A DNA stretch of 44,827 nt, taken from IMG/VR virus record IMGVR_UViG_3300043448_001133, positions 1 to 44,827 of that record; one strand, written 5' to 3'. Shown here one piece after another: positions 23,225-30,678 of this stretch. The notes beneath the pieces are model-generated. The model was given only the letters and a program-made list of their open reading frames with translations, was not told where the DNA came from and searched no databases. Positions within the stretch are counted from its first letter, which is position 1. Each line of letters starts with the position of its first letter. The stretch comes from a virus. Made by a program: the position numbers and the translations under genes.

Positions 23225-23863
23225 ATGATTATTGGTATTACAATCAATAATATTATTAGAGATCACATTAGTCAGTTAAAAAAAGCCTATACCCTTTTAA
23301 CGGAAGAGGACTGCCTCGAACCCATCAACCCATATGATCTTGAATCATCTTTCCCAAATCGAGTTTCAACCGAAATAGTCCAGGAATTTGATGTGACTAA
23401 AGAATCGGTGGAAGACTTACCATTAAATGAGGTAAATGAAGAATTTAACGTCTATGAGTTTATGTATCATGAGGCATCTTTTGAGATATTTGGTAGATCC
23501 GAAGAAACAATAGATGGTGTGGTTCGAAAACTAAAAGACTACGAAAAAAAGTTAAAAGTTAAAATTGTTCTAGTAAACAAAGAATCCCCCAGATCAAAAT
23601 GTGCTACATTATTTTTCTTATCAAAAAATGGGTTTGATTTTGATACGATTTATTTCCCAAAAGACGACAAAGGATATTGGGATAATGTTGATGTGCTAAT
23701 AACAGATAACCCTAAGATATTAAAGAAAAAACCAAAAAATAAAATATCAATTAAAGTTAATAATAATTTTAACATTGACATAAAGTCAGATTTTACTATA
23801 ATTGATCTAAATGATTTTAAAAATTTGAAAAGAATAATAAAAACAATAAAAGAAAAAGTTTAA
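23225..23863 (+). CDS. HAD/nucleotidase-like protein lacking the catalytic aspartates
   Basis: A 212-residue protein. The start MIIGITINNIIRDHISQLKK aligns by eye with deoxynucleotidase-type HAD proteins (MIIGIDxDNVxxDH), but both DxD aspartates are replaced (T6 and N8). Residues ~123-140 (CATLFFLSKNGFDFDTIYFP) sit where motif II/III would be, and VDVLITDNPKIL (~157-168) matches motif IV (VDVLIDDNP). The insert between (about residues 25-115) is acidic and unlike the family. The loss of the nucleophile suggests a non-catalytic structural or binding role. It follows a palindrome-bearing gap and begins a unit with two glycosyltransferases and the sigma gene. Confidence 0.55.
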   Translation: MIIGITINNIIRDHISQLKKAYTLLTEEDCLEPINPYDLESSFPNRVSTEIVQEFDVTKESVEDLPLNEVNEEFNVYEFMYHEASFEIFGRSEETIDGVVRKLKDYEKKLKVKIVLVNKESPRSKCATLFFLSKNGFDFDTIYFPKDDKGYWDNVDVLITDNPKILKKKPKNKISIKVNNNFNIDIKSDFTIIDLNDFKNLKRIIKTIKEKV

Positions 23864-23864
23864 A

Positions 23865-24941
23865 ATGGAAAAAATAAACGAGACATTAAAGAACATCGAA
23901 AGTGCGATTGAAAAAGTTAAAAACAAAGAAAGTAAAATCGTATTTTTATCACCAGACACAAAAGGTACGGCCAGAGCTAGCGTGTCGTATATTTACCGAC
24001 AAGCGTTAATATTAAAAAATGCTGGCTACACAATTAACATATTACACGAAAAAAACGATTACATCAAAGTCGGTAGTTGGTTAGGTGAGGAATATGATGA
24101 GCTAGAACATAAATCAATCGAAAATAACGATTTAACTGTTGGGCCTCAAGATATTATTGTGGTACCCGAAATATATGGTAATGTTTTTGAACAAATATTA
24201 CAATTACCAGTTCAAAAAGTTATATTAACGCAATCTTATGATTATTTATTAGATAGTTTTTCACCTGGTAAATCTTGGTTAGATTTTGATGTTATGACTT
24301 GTTTGACAACATCAAAAACATTATCTGATGCCATAAGCGAACTAGTACCTTCAAGTAGTATTGAGTTTGTTAATCCTGGTATTGCCGAATGTTTTTCACC
24401 GAGTGAAAAACCACAAATGCCAGTTATTGCAATTCATTGTAGAGATCAAAGAAAAGCGGCAAAAATAATTAAAACTTTTTATTTAAAATATCCGCTATAT
24501 CGCTTTATTTCGTTTAAAGATATGCACGGAATGACTGAAAGTGATTTCGCAAAAAATTTAAAAGAATGTGCGTTATCTGTTTGGGTCGATGATGATAGTA
24601 CTTTTGGCACATTTCCAGTTGAATCTATGAAATGTAACGTTCCCGTTATTGGTAAAGTACCTAATATAATTCCAGAATGGATGAATGATGATAATGGTAT
24701 TTGGGTTTACGATGAAAACCAAATTGCGGATTTAGCATTTAACTATATTAAAAATTGGATGGAAGATAGTTTACCAGAAAACCTATTAAAAGTAAGTGAA
24801 ACTGTTGATGGTAAATATACTATGGAATCATTTGAAAAAGCAACAATCGAAGTCTACAACACAATGTTTGAGAATTGTTTGGCTAGACTTAATAGAATAA
24901 AAGAAACCTTTGAAAAAACACTAGAAACTAATGAAAACTAA
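23865..24941 (+). CDS. GT-B type glycosyltransferase
   Basis: A 358-residue protein. An N-terminal helix (INETLKNIESAIEKVKN) precedes a GT4-like N-domain starting SKIVFLSPDTKGTARASVSY with ALILKNAGYTINILHEKND. The C-domain has VIAIHCRDQRKAAKIIK (about residues 186-202) and the donor loop DDSTFGTFPVESMKCNVPVI (~243-262), matching ExFGxxxxEAMxxGxPVI, followed by WMNDDNGIWVYDE. The last ~30 residues form a charged helix. It overlaps the next glycosyltransferase gene by 11 bases. Sugar unknown. Confidence 0.85.
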   Translation: MEKINETLKNIESAIEKVKNKESKIVFLSPDTKGTARASVSYIYRQALILKNAGYTINILHEKNDYIKVGSWLGEEYDELEHKSIENNDLTVGPQDIIVVPEIYGNVFEQILQLPVQKVILTQSYDYLLDSFSPGKSWLDFDVMTCLTTSKTLSDAISELVPSSSIEFVNPGIAECFSPSEKPQMPVIAIHCRDQRKAAKIIKTFYLKYPLYRFISFKDMHGMTESDFAKNLKECALSVWVDDDSTFGTFPVESMKCNVPVIGKVPNIIPEWMNDDNGIWVYDENQIADLAFNYIKNWMEDSLPENLLKVSETVDGKYTMESFEKATIEVYNTMFENCLARLNRIKETFEKTLETNEN

Positions 24942-25755
24942 TATAGACTTAACAGTTGTTATCCCAGTACACTCCGTTGCGGATGAAAAATTTAATGAAT
25001 TATTAAGCGGTGCTTTAAATAGTATCGAGAACAATAACATACACCCATCAAATGTGATGATTGTTAGATGTGGATGTTCTGAGGTTAAAGAGGTTTTGAA
25101 AGACTTTGATTTTTCAAAATATTCTTTCCACGTGACATTACTTGAAAATAAAACAGGTAAATCATTTCAAAACCAAATAAATGAAGCTGCAAAAAATATC
25201 GAAACAAAATATTTTAGCTTTTTAGAATTTGATGATGAATATTCGGTTAATTGGTTCAAGAACGTTAAAAAATATACAGAGGCGTATCCCGAAATTGACA
25301 TGTTTTTACCAATCATAACTGATGTTACTAATGAAAATAACTTCGTTGGCTTTACTAATGAAGCCGCTTGGGCATACAACTTTTCAGATACTTTAGGACA
25401 AATCGATCATGAAGTTTTAAATGAGTTCCCTAATATTAATCCAGATGGTATGGTGGTTAAAACCGAAGTCTTTAAATCGGTTGGTGGTTATAAGCCATCA
25501 ATTAAACTAACATTTAATTATGAGTTTTTATTGAGATTTACAAATGGCGGTAGAAATATTATGGTTATACCCAAAATTGGTTATAAACATGTTAATATGC
25601 GACCAGGCTCTTTATTTTGGGAATATAAAAATAGTGAAATTCCAGAAATGAGAATTACCCCCGAAGAAGCTAAATTTTGGATGGAGGCTGCTAAAAAAGA
25701 ATTTTTTTATACTGAAGATAGACCAATAATATACGAAGAAAATGAAACAGCCTAA
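24931..25755 (+). CDS. GT2 family glycosyltransferase
   Basis: A 274-residue GT-A protein. IDLTVVIPVHSVADEKFNEL is the first strand and helix, SNVMIVRCGCSEV the second strand, and KYFSFLEFDDEYSVNWFKNV (about residues 91-110) holds the FDDE metal motif. PDGMVVKTEVFKSVGGYKP (~167-185) is the GGF/GGY acceptor region, and LTFNYEFLLRFTNGGRNIMV (~189-208) corresponds to the E-D-xxLxLRxxxxG segment. It is three bases upstream of the sigma gene. Substrate unknown. Confidence 0.85.
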   Translation: MKTNIDLTVVIPVHSVADEKFNELLSGALNSIENNNIHPSNVMIVRCGCSEVKEVLKDFDFSKYSFHVTLLENKTGKSFQNQINEAAKNIETKYFSFLEFDDEYSVNWFKNVKKYTEAYPEIDMFLPIITDVTNENNFVGFTNEAAWAYNFSDTLGQIDHEVLNEFPNINPDGMVVKTEVFKSVGGYKPSIKLTFNYEFLLRFTNGGRNIMVIPKIGYKHVNMRPGSLFWEYKNSEIPEMRITPEEAKFWMEAAKKEFFYTEDRPIIYEENETA

Positions 25756-25757
25756 AA

Positions 25758-26471
25758 ATGTCAAGAAAGAAAAAAGACCGCAATTATTATGGTGCAGATC
25801 AAGAATCGGCGGTTGTTGCTTTCTTGAATGCTAAGACGGTAGCGGAGAAAGAAAAAATTTATCGTGAGTTTTTACAAGAACCGATCAATAAAATGATCGA
25901 AAGTATTATTAGAACTTATAAATTATATCGACAATCATACGAATTTAACGATTTACACGCAGATACCTTGTCATTCTTAATGACAAAGTTTGACAAATTT
26001 AATCCCGAAAAGGGTAATAAATCATTTTCATATTTTGGTACTGTTTGCAAAAACTATCTTTATAACGAAATGATGAAGGAGTACAAAAAAAGTACTTCGT
26101 TCACAAATATTGACGATAGTGAACAAGATTTTTTAAAAAGAGACGATTTATTGTATAGAATTGATGAGCAAGAAATTGATTTGTCAGATTTTATCGATAA
26201 ATTATGCTCCTCAATAAAAGAAGAACTTAAAAATGATAATTTAAATGAAAATGAATTTAAAGTTGGCCACTCCCTGGTTAAAATATTAGAAGATTGGAAA
26301 GAATTATTCGCACAAAACGAAACTGGAAAAAACTCAACAAAATTCAATAAAAATTTAATTTTACTTTATATCAGAAATATGACTGGTTTAAATACAAAAG
26401 AAATAAGAAACAGTATGAAAAGATATAAAAGTTTATATGGCTTATTTAAAGATAGATATTTAGATGAGTGA
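25758..26471 (+). CDS. Late transcription sigma factor (gp55-like)
   Basis: A 237-residue protein of the T4 gp55 type (T4 gp55 is 185 residues). The sigma region 2-like core is PINKMIESIIRTYKLYR (about residues 47-63), FNDLHADTLSFLMTKFDKFNP (from ~68; quoted in part) and KSFSYFGTVCKNYLYNEMMK (~92-111). That follows the pattern of region 2.1-2.4 (D-xxxxxxxFLxxKFDKFxPxKGxxxxSYF). An acidic middle and a basic C-terminal helix (IRNSMKRYKSLYGLFKDRYL) follow. It would direct host RNA polymerase to late promoters, in T4 together with gp33 and the sliding clamp. The first candidate late promoter after it begins one base past its stop. Confidence 0.85.
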   Translation: MSRKKKDRNYYGADQESAVVAFLNAKTVAEKEKIYREFLQEPINKMIESIIRTYKLYRQSYEFNDLHADTLSFLMTKFDKFNPEKGNKSFSYFGTVCKNYLYNEMMKEYKKSTSFTNIDDSEQDFLKRDDLLYRIDEQEIDLSDFIDKLCSSIKEELKNDNLNENEFKVGHSLVKILEDWKELFAQNETGKNSTKFNKNLILLYIRNMTGLNTKEIRNSMKRYKSLYGLFKDRYLDE

Positions 26472-26479
26472 TATTTATA
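26472..26479 (+). promoter_or_regulatory. Candidate late promoter TATTTATA
   Basis: TATTTATA directly after the sigma stop codon and 14 bases before the ATG at 26494. It would start the 26494-33418 tail/baseplate unit. It shares spacing with copies at 7063, 34629, 38539 and 40729. Confidence 0.5.
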
Positions 26480-26493
26480 GTTAAACAAATACT

Positions 26494-26874
26494 ATGATTG
26501 GCAATCAAAAAAAGAAAAAAATTGATGTTTCTGAGGAAAGCATGAAAGAACTTATGCAAGAAACGTATAATGAAATTGTTGATGAAAGAAATAAAGCTTT
26601 AACCGCTTATAAAAAATTCAGCAAAGACATTAATGAAAATTCCGATATAGCTTTAGTTGGTAAGATTACAAACGATCTTTTAAAAATAATCGATGGAACT
26701 ATTGAAAAAAAACTAAGGTTAATTAAAATTCAAAGCGATATTTTGTATAAAAACGGTAAAGGCGCATCGGGTGATGGTGGTGCCCCAATGGTGATTACAG
26801 AGGAAGATAGGAAGTGGGCTGAAGAGTTTTTAAAAAAACAAAATAACGGTGATAATGAAAAAGAATACGAATAA
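26494..26874 (+). CDS. Hypothetical coiled-coil protein
   Basis: A 126-residue, highly charged, helical protein: a basic N terminus (GNQKKKKIDVSEESMKELM), a long helix with heptad-like spacing to about residue 90, then a Gly-rich linker (GKGASGDGGAPM) and a short C-terminal helix (EEDRKWAEEFLKKQN). It overlaps the next gene by one base (TAATG). The architecture is compatible with a small assembly or packaging accessory protein such as a small terminase, but nothing identifies it as one. Confidence 0.7.
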   Translation: MIGNQKKKKIDVSEESMKELMQETYNEIVDERNKALTAYKKFSKDINENSDIALVGKITNDLLKIIDGTIEKKLRLIKIQSDILYKNGKGASGDGGAPMVITEEDRKWAEEFLKKQNNGDNEKEYE

Positions 26875-28811
26875 TGAGCCAACAAAGTGAAATATTTTCA
26901 AGGTATCGATCACTTTTTAACAGTAGTTCAATTAGACCTCTTGAAAGTGAAACATCGAGGCGGTTAAACAACATGGACTTTGTTGATTTTTTATTTGAAT
27001 TAGTTAAAGCAACAAAAGGTCAAAAACAATTTAAAAATATAATATTAAAAGGTAGTTTGTCGAAATTAAAAAAAACTGATGAATTAAACAAAACTATAAA
27101 AAAAGCTTTATTAGCTCAATTTGGTTGTGATGATACTTTAATTATACCAACTAAATACACCACCAAATCATCGCTAGGAGTTGAATTGGATAAAGGTGAA
27201 ATCGACCCTTTTGGTATGTTTGGTATCGATCCAGATACTCAAGTTGGTAAACTGATGTATGAAGGTAACGATCCCAAAAAACACATTAACTATCTATTAT
27301 TTAAATCTCAAGGGGTTGGGACAATAAACCCAGTTGAAATGAATTATAATGGTAGAGTTTTATTTAGAGTATACGCAAAAACGCCAAACACCCTTATTTT
27401 TAAATTTGGTGAATTTTACGAAAACAAACTTTATATTGAATGGTTAAATGATTATATAGATGCTATGCAGCCAATATTTAACACAGTTAATTTTACAACA
27501 ATATTAACTGATATTATTACTGGTGCAATTTCTTTAAAAGCGAATAAAAACAAAATAGAAATAAGAAAACAAAGCGGGGTTATTAAAGCCTTGCAAAAAA
27601 TATTTGGATTTTGTTCAGAGTCCGATGAAAATATTGGAGGGCCAAGTCAACCAACTAATAATATATTAAAAGATCCATTATTACAAAATTCGAATTTTAA
27701 TGGTGAAAATATTGTCGGAAGTCAAAGTGGTTTGGGTGATTTTAACAATGAAAATCAATCAAGTGACGACCCTTTTGATTTTGATTTTAATGATTTGGAT
27801 GAAATTGAACGGGATACCGATTTAAAATCTAGAGGCGTTATTAGGTTTTCAACATGTGGTGATTTGGATTTAGATATAAATCCAGATGATATTTTAAGTG
27901 GTTTAGAATTACTGTTCGCCAATGCGGATCAGAATAATGTTTACAGTTATGACGGTACAATAAATAATGAACTCCCAGAAACTGCCACTGCTAGTCCATT
28001 ATATGATAATTCGCAAATCGTACCCAATTCAGACAAAGCCGCAGATTTTTTTGATAATGCGTTAAAAAATGGGGCAAATAATGCGATAAATCAAGGTGAA
28101 ACAAATATTATTATTGATTTACCCACAATGAACGCTGAGTTACAATTAAATATTTTAAAAGCTATACCATATGCTTTAATGCAAATGGTATTAAGCCCTA
28201 AAGTTGTTTTAGTACCCAAACTATTTACGGTATTAAGTGGTGATACTGGTAAAAAATCCCCAAATGATTTTATAAAAAACATGATGCCATCCATTTCAAA
28301 AATAGGTGAAAATATAACAAGCATGTTAATACAAAATATATTTGACGCGATAAAATCAGATTTGACTAGATTGGCTAGCGAATTAGCAATTGCATACTTA
28401 AAACAACGTGGTATGGATTATTTAGCAACGCTAAGATCTTTATTAAGTTTGCTTGGCTTGTTTAGTGGCGGAGGTGGGGGTTGTGGCGGTGTTTTGGACA
28501 AACTTCTAAAATTACTAAAACTATCAAATTTTGGGCCGATGCCTATGCTACCACCACCATTGGTACTTATAGCTGGCGCAATAAAACCTGGTATGAATAG
28601 TGTATCAATGATAAATGATATTAAATCTAGTTTAACCGAAAAAGGTATAGAGACCGCACCAACACTACCCGATGGTACACCAAATAATATGATGATTGCA
28701 ATAGAAGAAACTGTTAAAACAATGGTTACACACATTAAAACAAATTCGACTATACAAACTTTTGGTATATCTGCGGTTGGCCCAGTTCAAGGCTATGGGC
28801 AAATTCAATAA
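26874..28811 (+). CDS. Large virion structural protein (baseplate/hub region), unassigned
   Basis: A 645-residue protein. The N-terminal ~230 residues are mixed alpha/beta (DFLFELVKATKGQKQFKNII, later LYIEWLNDYIDAMQPIFNT). A central acidic, Asn/Asp-rich stretch (residues ~255-330, e.g. DPFDFDFNDLDEIERD) is probably flexible. The C-terminal third is hydrophobic and helical (LNILKAIPYALMQMVLSPKV, then a leucine-rich stretch), with a glycine run GGGGGCGG near residue 540 and the proline-rich PMPMLPPPLVLIAG. That end could be membrane-active or a tape-like contact. It sits just upstream of the gp5-like spike gene, which suggests a baseplate hub protein; that is inference from position. Confidence 0.6.
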   Translation: MSQQSEIFSRYRSLFNSSSIRPLESETSRRLNNMDFVDFLFELVKATKGQKQFKNIILKGSLSKLKKTDELNKTIKKALLAQFGCDDTLIIPTKYTTKSSLGVELDKGEIDPFGMFGIDPDTQVGKLMYEGNDPKKHINYLLFKSQGVGTINPVEMNYNGRVLFRVYAKTPNTLIFKFGEFYENKLYIEWLNDYIDAMQPIFNTVNFTTILTDIITGAISLKANKNKIEIRKQSGVIKALQKIFGFCSESDENIGGPSQPTNNILKDPLLQNSNFNGENIVGSQSGLGDFNNENQSSDDPFDFDFNDLDEIERDTDLKSRGVIRFSTCGDLDLDINPDDILSGLELLFANADQNNVYSYDGTINNELPETATASPLYDNSQIVPNSDKAADFFDNALKNGANNAINQGETNIIIDLPTMNAELQLNILKAIPYALMQMVLSPKVVLVPKLFTVLSGDTGKKSPNDFIKNMMPSISKIGENITSMLIQNIFDAIKSDLTRLASELAIAYLKQRGMDYLATLRSLLSLLGLFSGGGGGCGGVLDKLLKLLKLSNFGPMPMLPPPLVLIAGAIKPGMNSVSMINDIKSSLTEKGIETAPTLPDGTPNNMMIAIEETVKTMVTHIKTNSTIQTFGISAVGPVQGYGQIQ

Positions 28812-28821
28812 TCAAGTATTT

Positions 28822-29034
28822 ATGAAAAACGAAAAGTTACAAGAAATTATAGATAATTGCAAAAACAAACCAAATAAAGATTTGGCAAATGTTTTAGTTA
28901 CGCTTGAAGTTGATTTTAATAATATTAAATCAACAATACTAGAATTAACAGAAACATTAAAAGAACTTGAAATTACATATGATACTGTATACGATGAATT
29001 ACAAAAAAGATTAAAATTTGAAGATAAAAAATGA
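28822..29034 (+). CDS. Small coiled-coil hypothetical protein
   Basis: A 70-residue protein starting at ATG 28822, 10 bases after the upstream stop; upstream in-frame starts lie inside the previous gene and are not favoured. It is almost entirely helical with hydrophobic residues at heptad spacing (LANVLVTLEVDFNNIKSTIL, then LTETLKELEITYDTVYDELQ), so a coiled coil is likely. It overlaps the gp5-like gene by four bases. A TATTTATG string overlaps its start codon. Function unknown; possibly a baseplate hub partner or chaperone. Confidence 0.7.
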   Translation: MKNEKLQEIIDNCKNKPNKDLANVLVTLEVDFNNIKSTILELTETLKELEITYDTVYDELQKRLKFEDKK

Positions 29035-30665
29035 AGGCCGATTATAAAATAGGTGTGTGTTTTGACAATGAAGATCCTAAAAATTTAGGTAGGATCAGAG
29101 CAATTCCTATTGATATTTTGGGTAAATTTGCAACATTAAAAGATATTCGCGATTTTGTCAAAAAAGAAGATGATAAAGCAATAGCCGCTTTACTTTACAA
29201 CCCGTGGTACCCAACAAAATACCAAAACTTTAAAGAAAAAGATAAATATGTTTGCGAACCATTTTTGCCAAAAAATATAGGAGTCACACCAAATGCTGGT
29301 CAATTAGTTAAAATAATAACATATGAAGACTTAAATCAAAAACTTGAGTTTATAGGCCCCTACACAATAGATCAAGTAACTCTAACTGAAGAATATAGAA
29401 ATGTTGTAAGTAACCTACAAAAAACCTTATCAATAGCTGAAGTTATACCTAAAAAGGGTAAGACATTTATTTCTGGATACTCAAACGAACAAATTATTTT
29501 GGGTGATAATGAATTTTTAATTAGATTAAACCACATAAATGGCAGTGAAAAAACTAGAAAAACTAGTTATCCTTTTATACAGTTATCTCAATTTTTTAAT
29601 AGTTATGATGTTAAACAAAAAACAACAACTATTACAGAAACACCAGATATTCCAATTGATTTTATTTGTGAATTGTTTTTACAATACACCCCAAAAAGAA
29701 ATTCGAATGAAAAAAATTTTACAGCCGAAGTTATTTTATATGACGCCTCAAAGCAAATAAATAGAAAGGGTGAAATAGGGTTAACTAAAGATACTTACTC
29801 CCCAACAACACAATATATAACAAATTCATATACAAATTATGTTGTTAAACACTACATAAACACATCTAATGGGGGTGAATTTATAAAAACAATTGAAGAT
29901 ATAATATCTGGGTATAACTCTGGTGGTTTAATAAAATATTATGATGTGAACAACACATTGTCCGAACAAAGGATTGAAAATAATAGTACTACGATAATAG
30001 TATATAATAATGTAATAACTACACCAAATGCGGGTGGTGCTTTGGGTGATTCTAATATTGTATCAAATATTAAAAGTTGGTTATTTAGACTAACGCCTGG
30101 TACAAAATTAACTGATTATGCTGGTAATTTAACCCAACCTAATTTACCTGATAATAACATTGAAACTATTAGATATAAAGATTATATTAAATTGGATTCA
30201 TTAATATCAAAATACACTGTTGATAAAAAATATGGTAACCTGGCTATCAATAATTCAAGAACAACAACTGTTACAAAACCAGTCGCCGAATCTTTAAACA
30301 AACCACAATCAGTCCATACGATTTATTCTGACAAATTTTTATTTTTAAGTAGTTTGAATTCTTTAAATATTGTTGATAATTTAAATTTTGATGGACTCCC
30401 ATCTGATAAAATAGCAGAAATTTTAAGTGGATTGAATCAAAACACAAGAACTTATGGGTTTGTGAGAGGTGAAAAATTAATGGAGTTGCTTAATGAAATT
30501 TTGGATATGTTTACTAAACATGGACATGAAGCTGGAAAAGATCCAAGAGCATCAATTATCCAATCAACCCAAGAAGCCGTTGAGAATCTAAAAAAGAAAA
30601 TAAAAGATGAGTTAAAGGAAGGTCAAAATAATGTGATAATCAATCATAACTTAAGACTTAATTAA
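29031..30665 (+). CDS. Baseplate spike/hub protein with gp5-type OB domain
   Basis: A 544-residue protein. The N-terminal KIGVCFDNEDPKNLGRIRAI (about residues 6-25) is the classic start of the gp5/VgrG OB fold (GxVxxNxDPxxLGRVRV). CEPFLPKNIGVTPNAGQLVK and IITYEDLNQKLEFIGPY (~75-115) complete the pattern (P-xxxxPxxGxxVxIxxxD). The middle is beta-rich and Asn/Thr-rich. Unlike T4 gp5, no lysozyme domain is visible. The C terminus has RGEKLMELLNEILDMFTKHG and an amphipathic helix (NLKKKIKDELKEGQNN). It most likely forms the central needle complex of the baseplate. Confidence 0.75.
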   Translation: MKADYKIGVCFDNEDPKNLGRIRAIPIDILGKFATLKDIRDFVKKEDDKAIAALLYNPWYPTKYQNFKEKDKYVCEPFLPKNIGVTPNAGQLVKIITYEDLNQKLEFIGPYTIDQVTLTEEYRNVVSNLQKTLSIAEVIPKKGKTFISGYSNEQIILGDNEFLIRLNHINGSEKTRKTSYPFIQLSQFFNSYDVKQKTTTITETPDIPIDFICELFLQYTPKRNSNEKNFTAEVILYDASKQINRKGEIGLTKDTYSPTTQYITNSYTNYVVKHYINTSNGGEFIKTIEDIISGYNSGGLIKYYDVNNTLSEQRIENNSTTIIVYNNVITTPNAGGALGDSNIVSNIKSWLFRLTPGTKLTDYAGNLTQPNLPDNNIETIRYKDYIKLDSLISKYTVDKKYGNLAINNSRTTTVTKPVAESLNKPQSVHTIYSDKFLFLSSLNSLNIVDNLNFDGLPSDKIAEILSGLNQNTRTYGFVRGEKLMELLNEILDMFTKHGHEAGKDPRASIIQSTQEAVENLKKKIKDELKEGQNNVIINHNLRLN

Positions 30666-30667
30666 AA

Positions 30668-30675
30668 TATTTATA
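30668..30675 (+). promoter_or_regulatory. TATTTATA copy close to a start codon
   Basis: TATTTATA three bases before the ATG at 30679, in a 13-base gap. The spacing is too short for the 12-16 base rule of the other copies, so it may be chance or act differently. Confidence 0.2.
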
Positions 30676-30678
30676 TTT

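Noticed and set aside
28817-28824. TATTTATG as a late promoter
   Set aside because: It overlaps the ATG of the 28822 gene and so cannot serve it; no other start lies at the expected distance.
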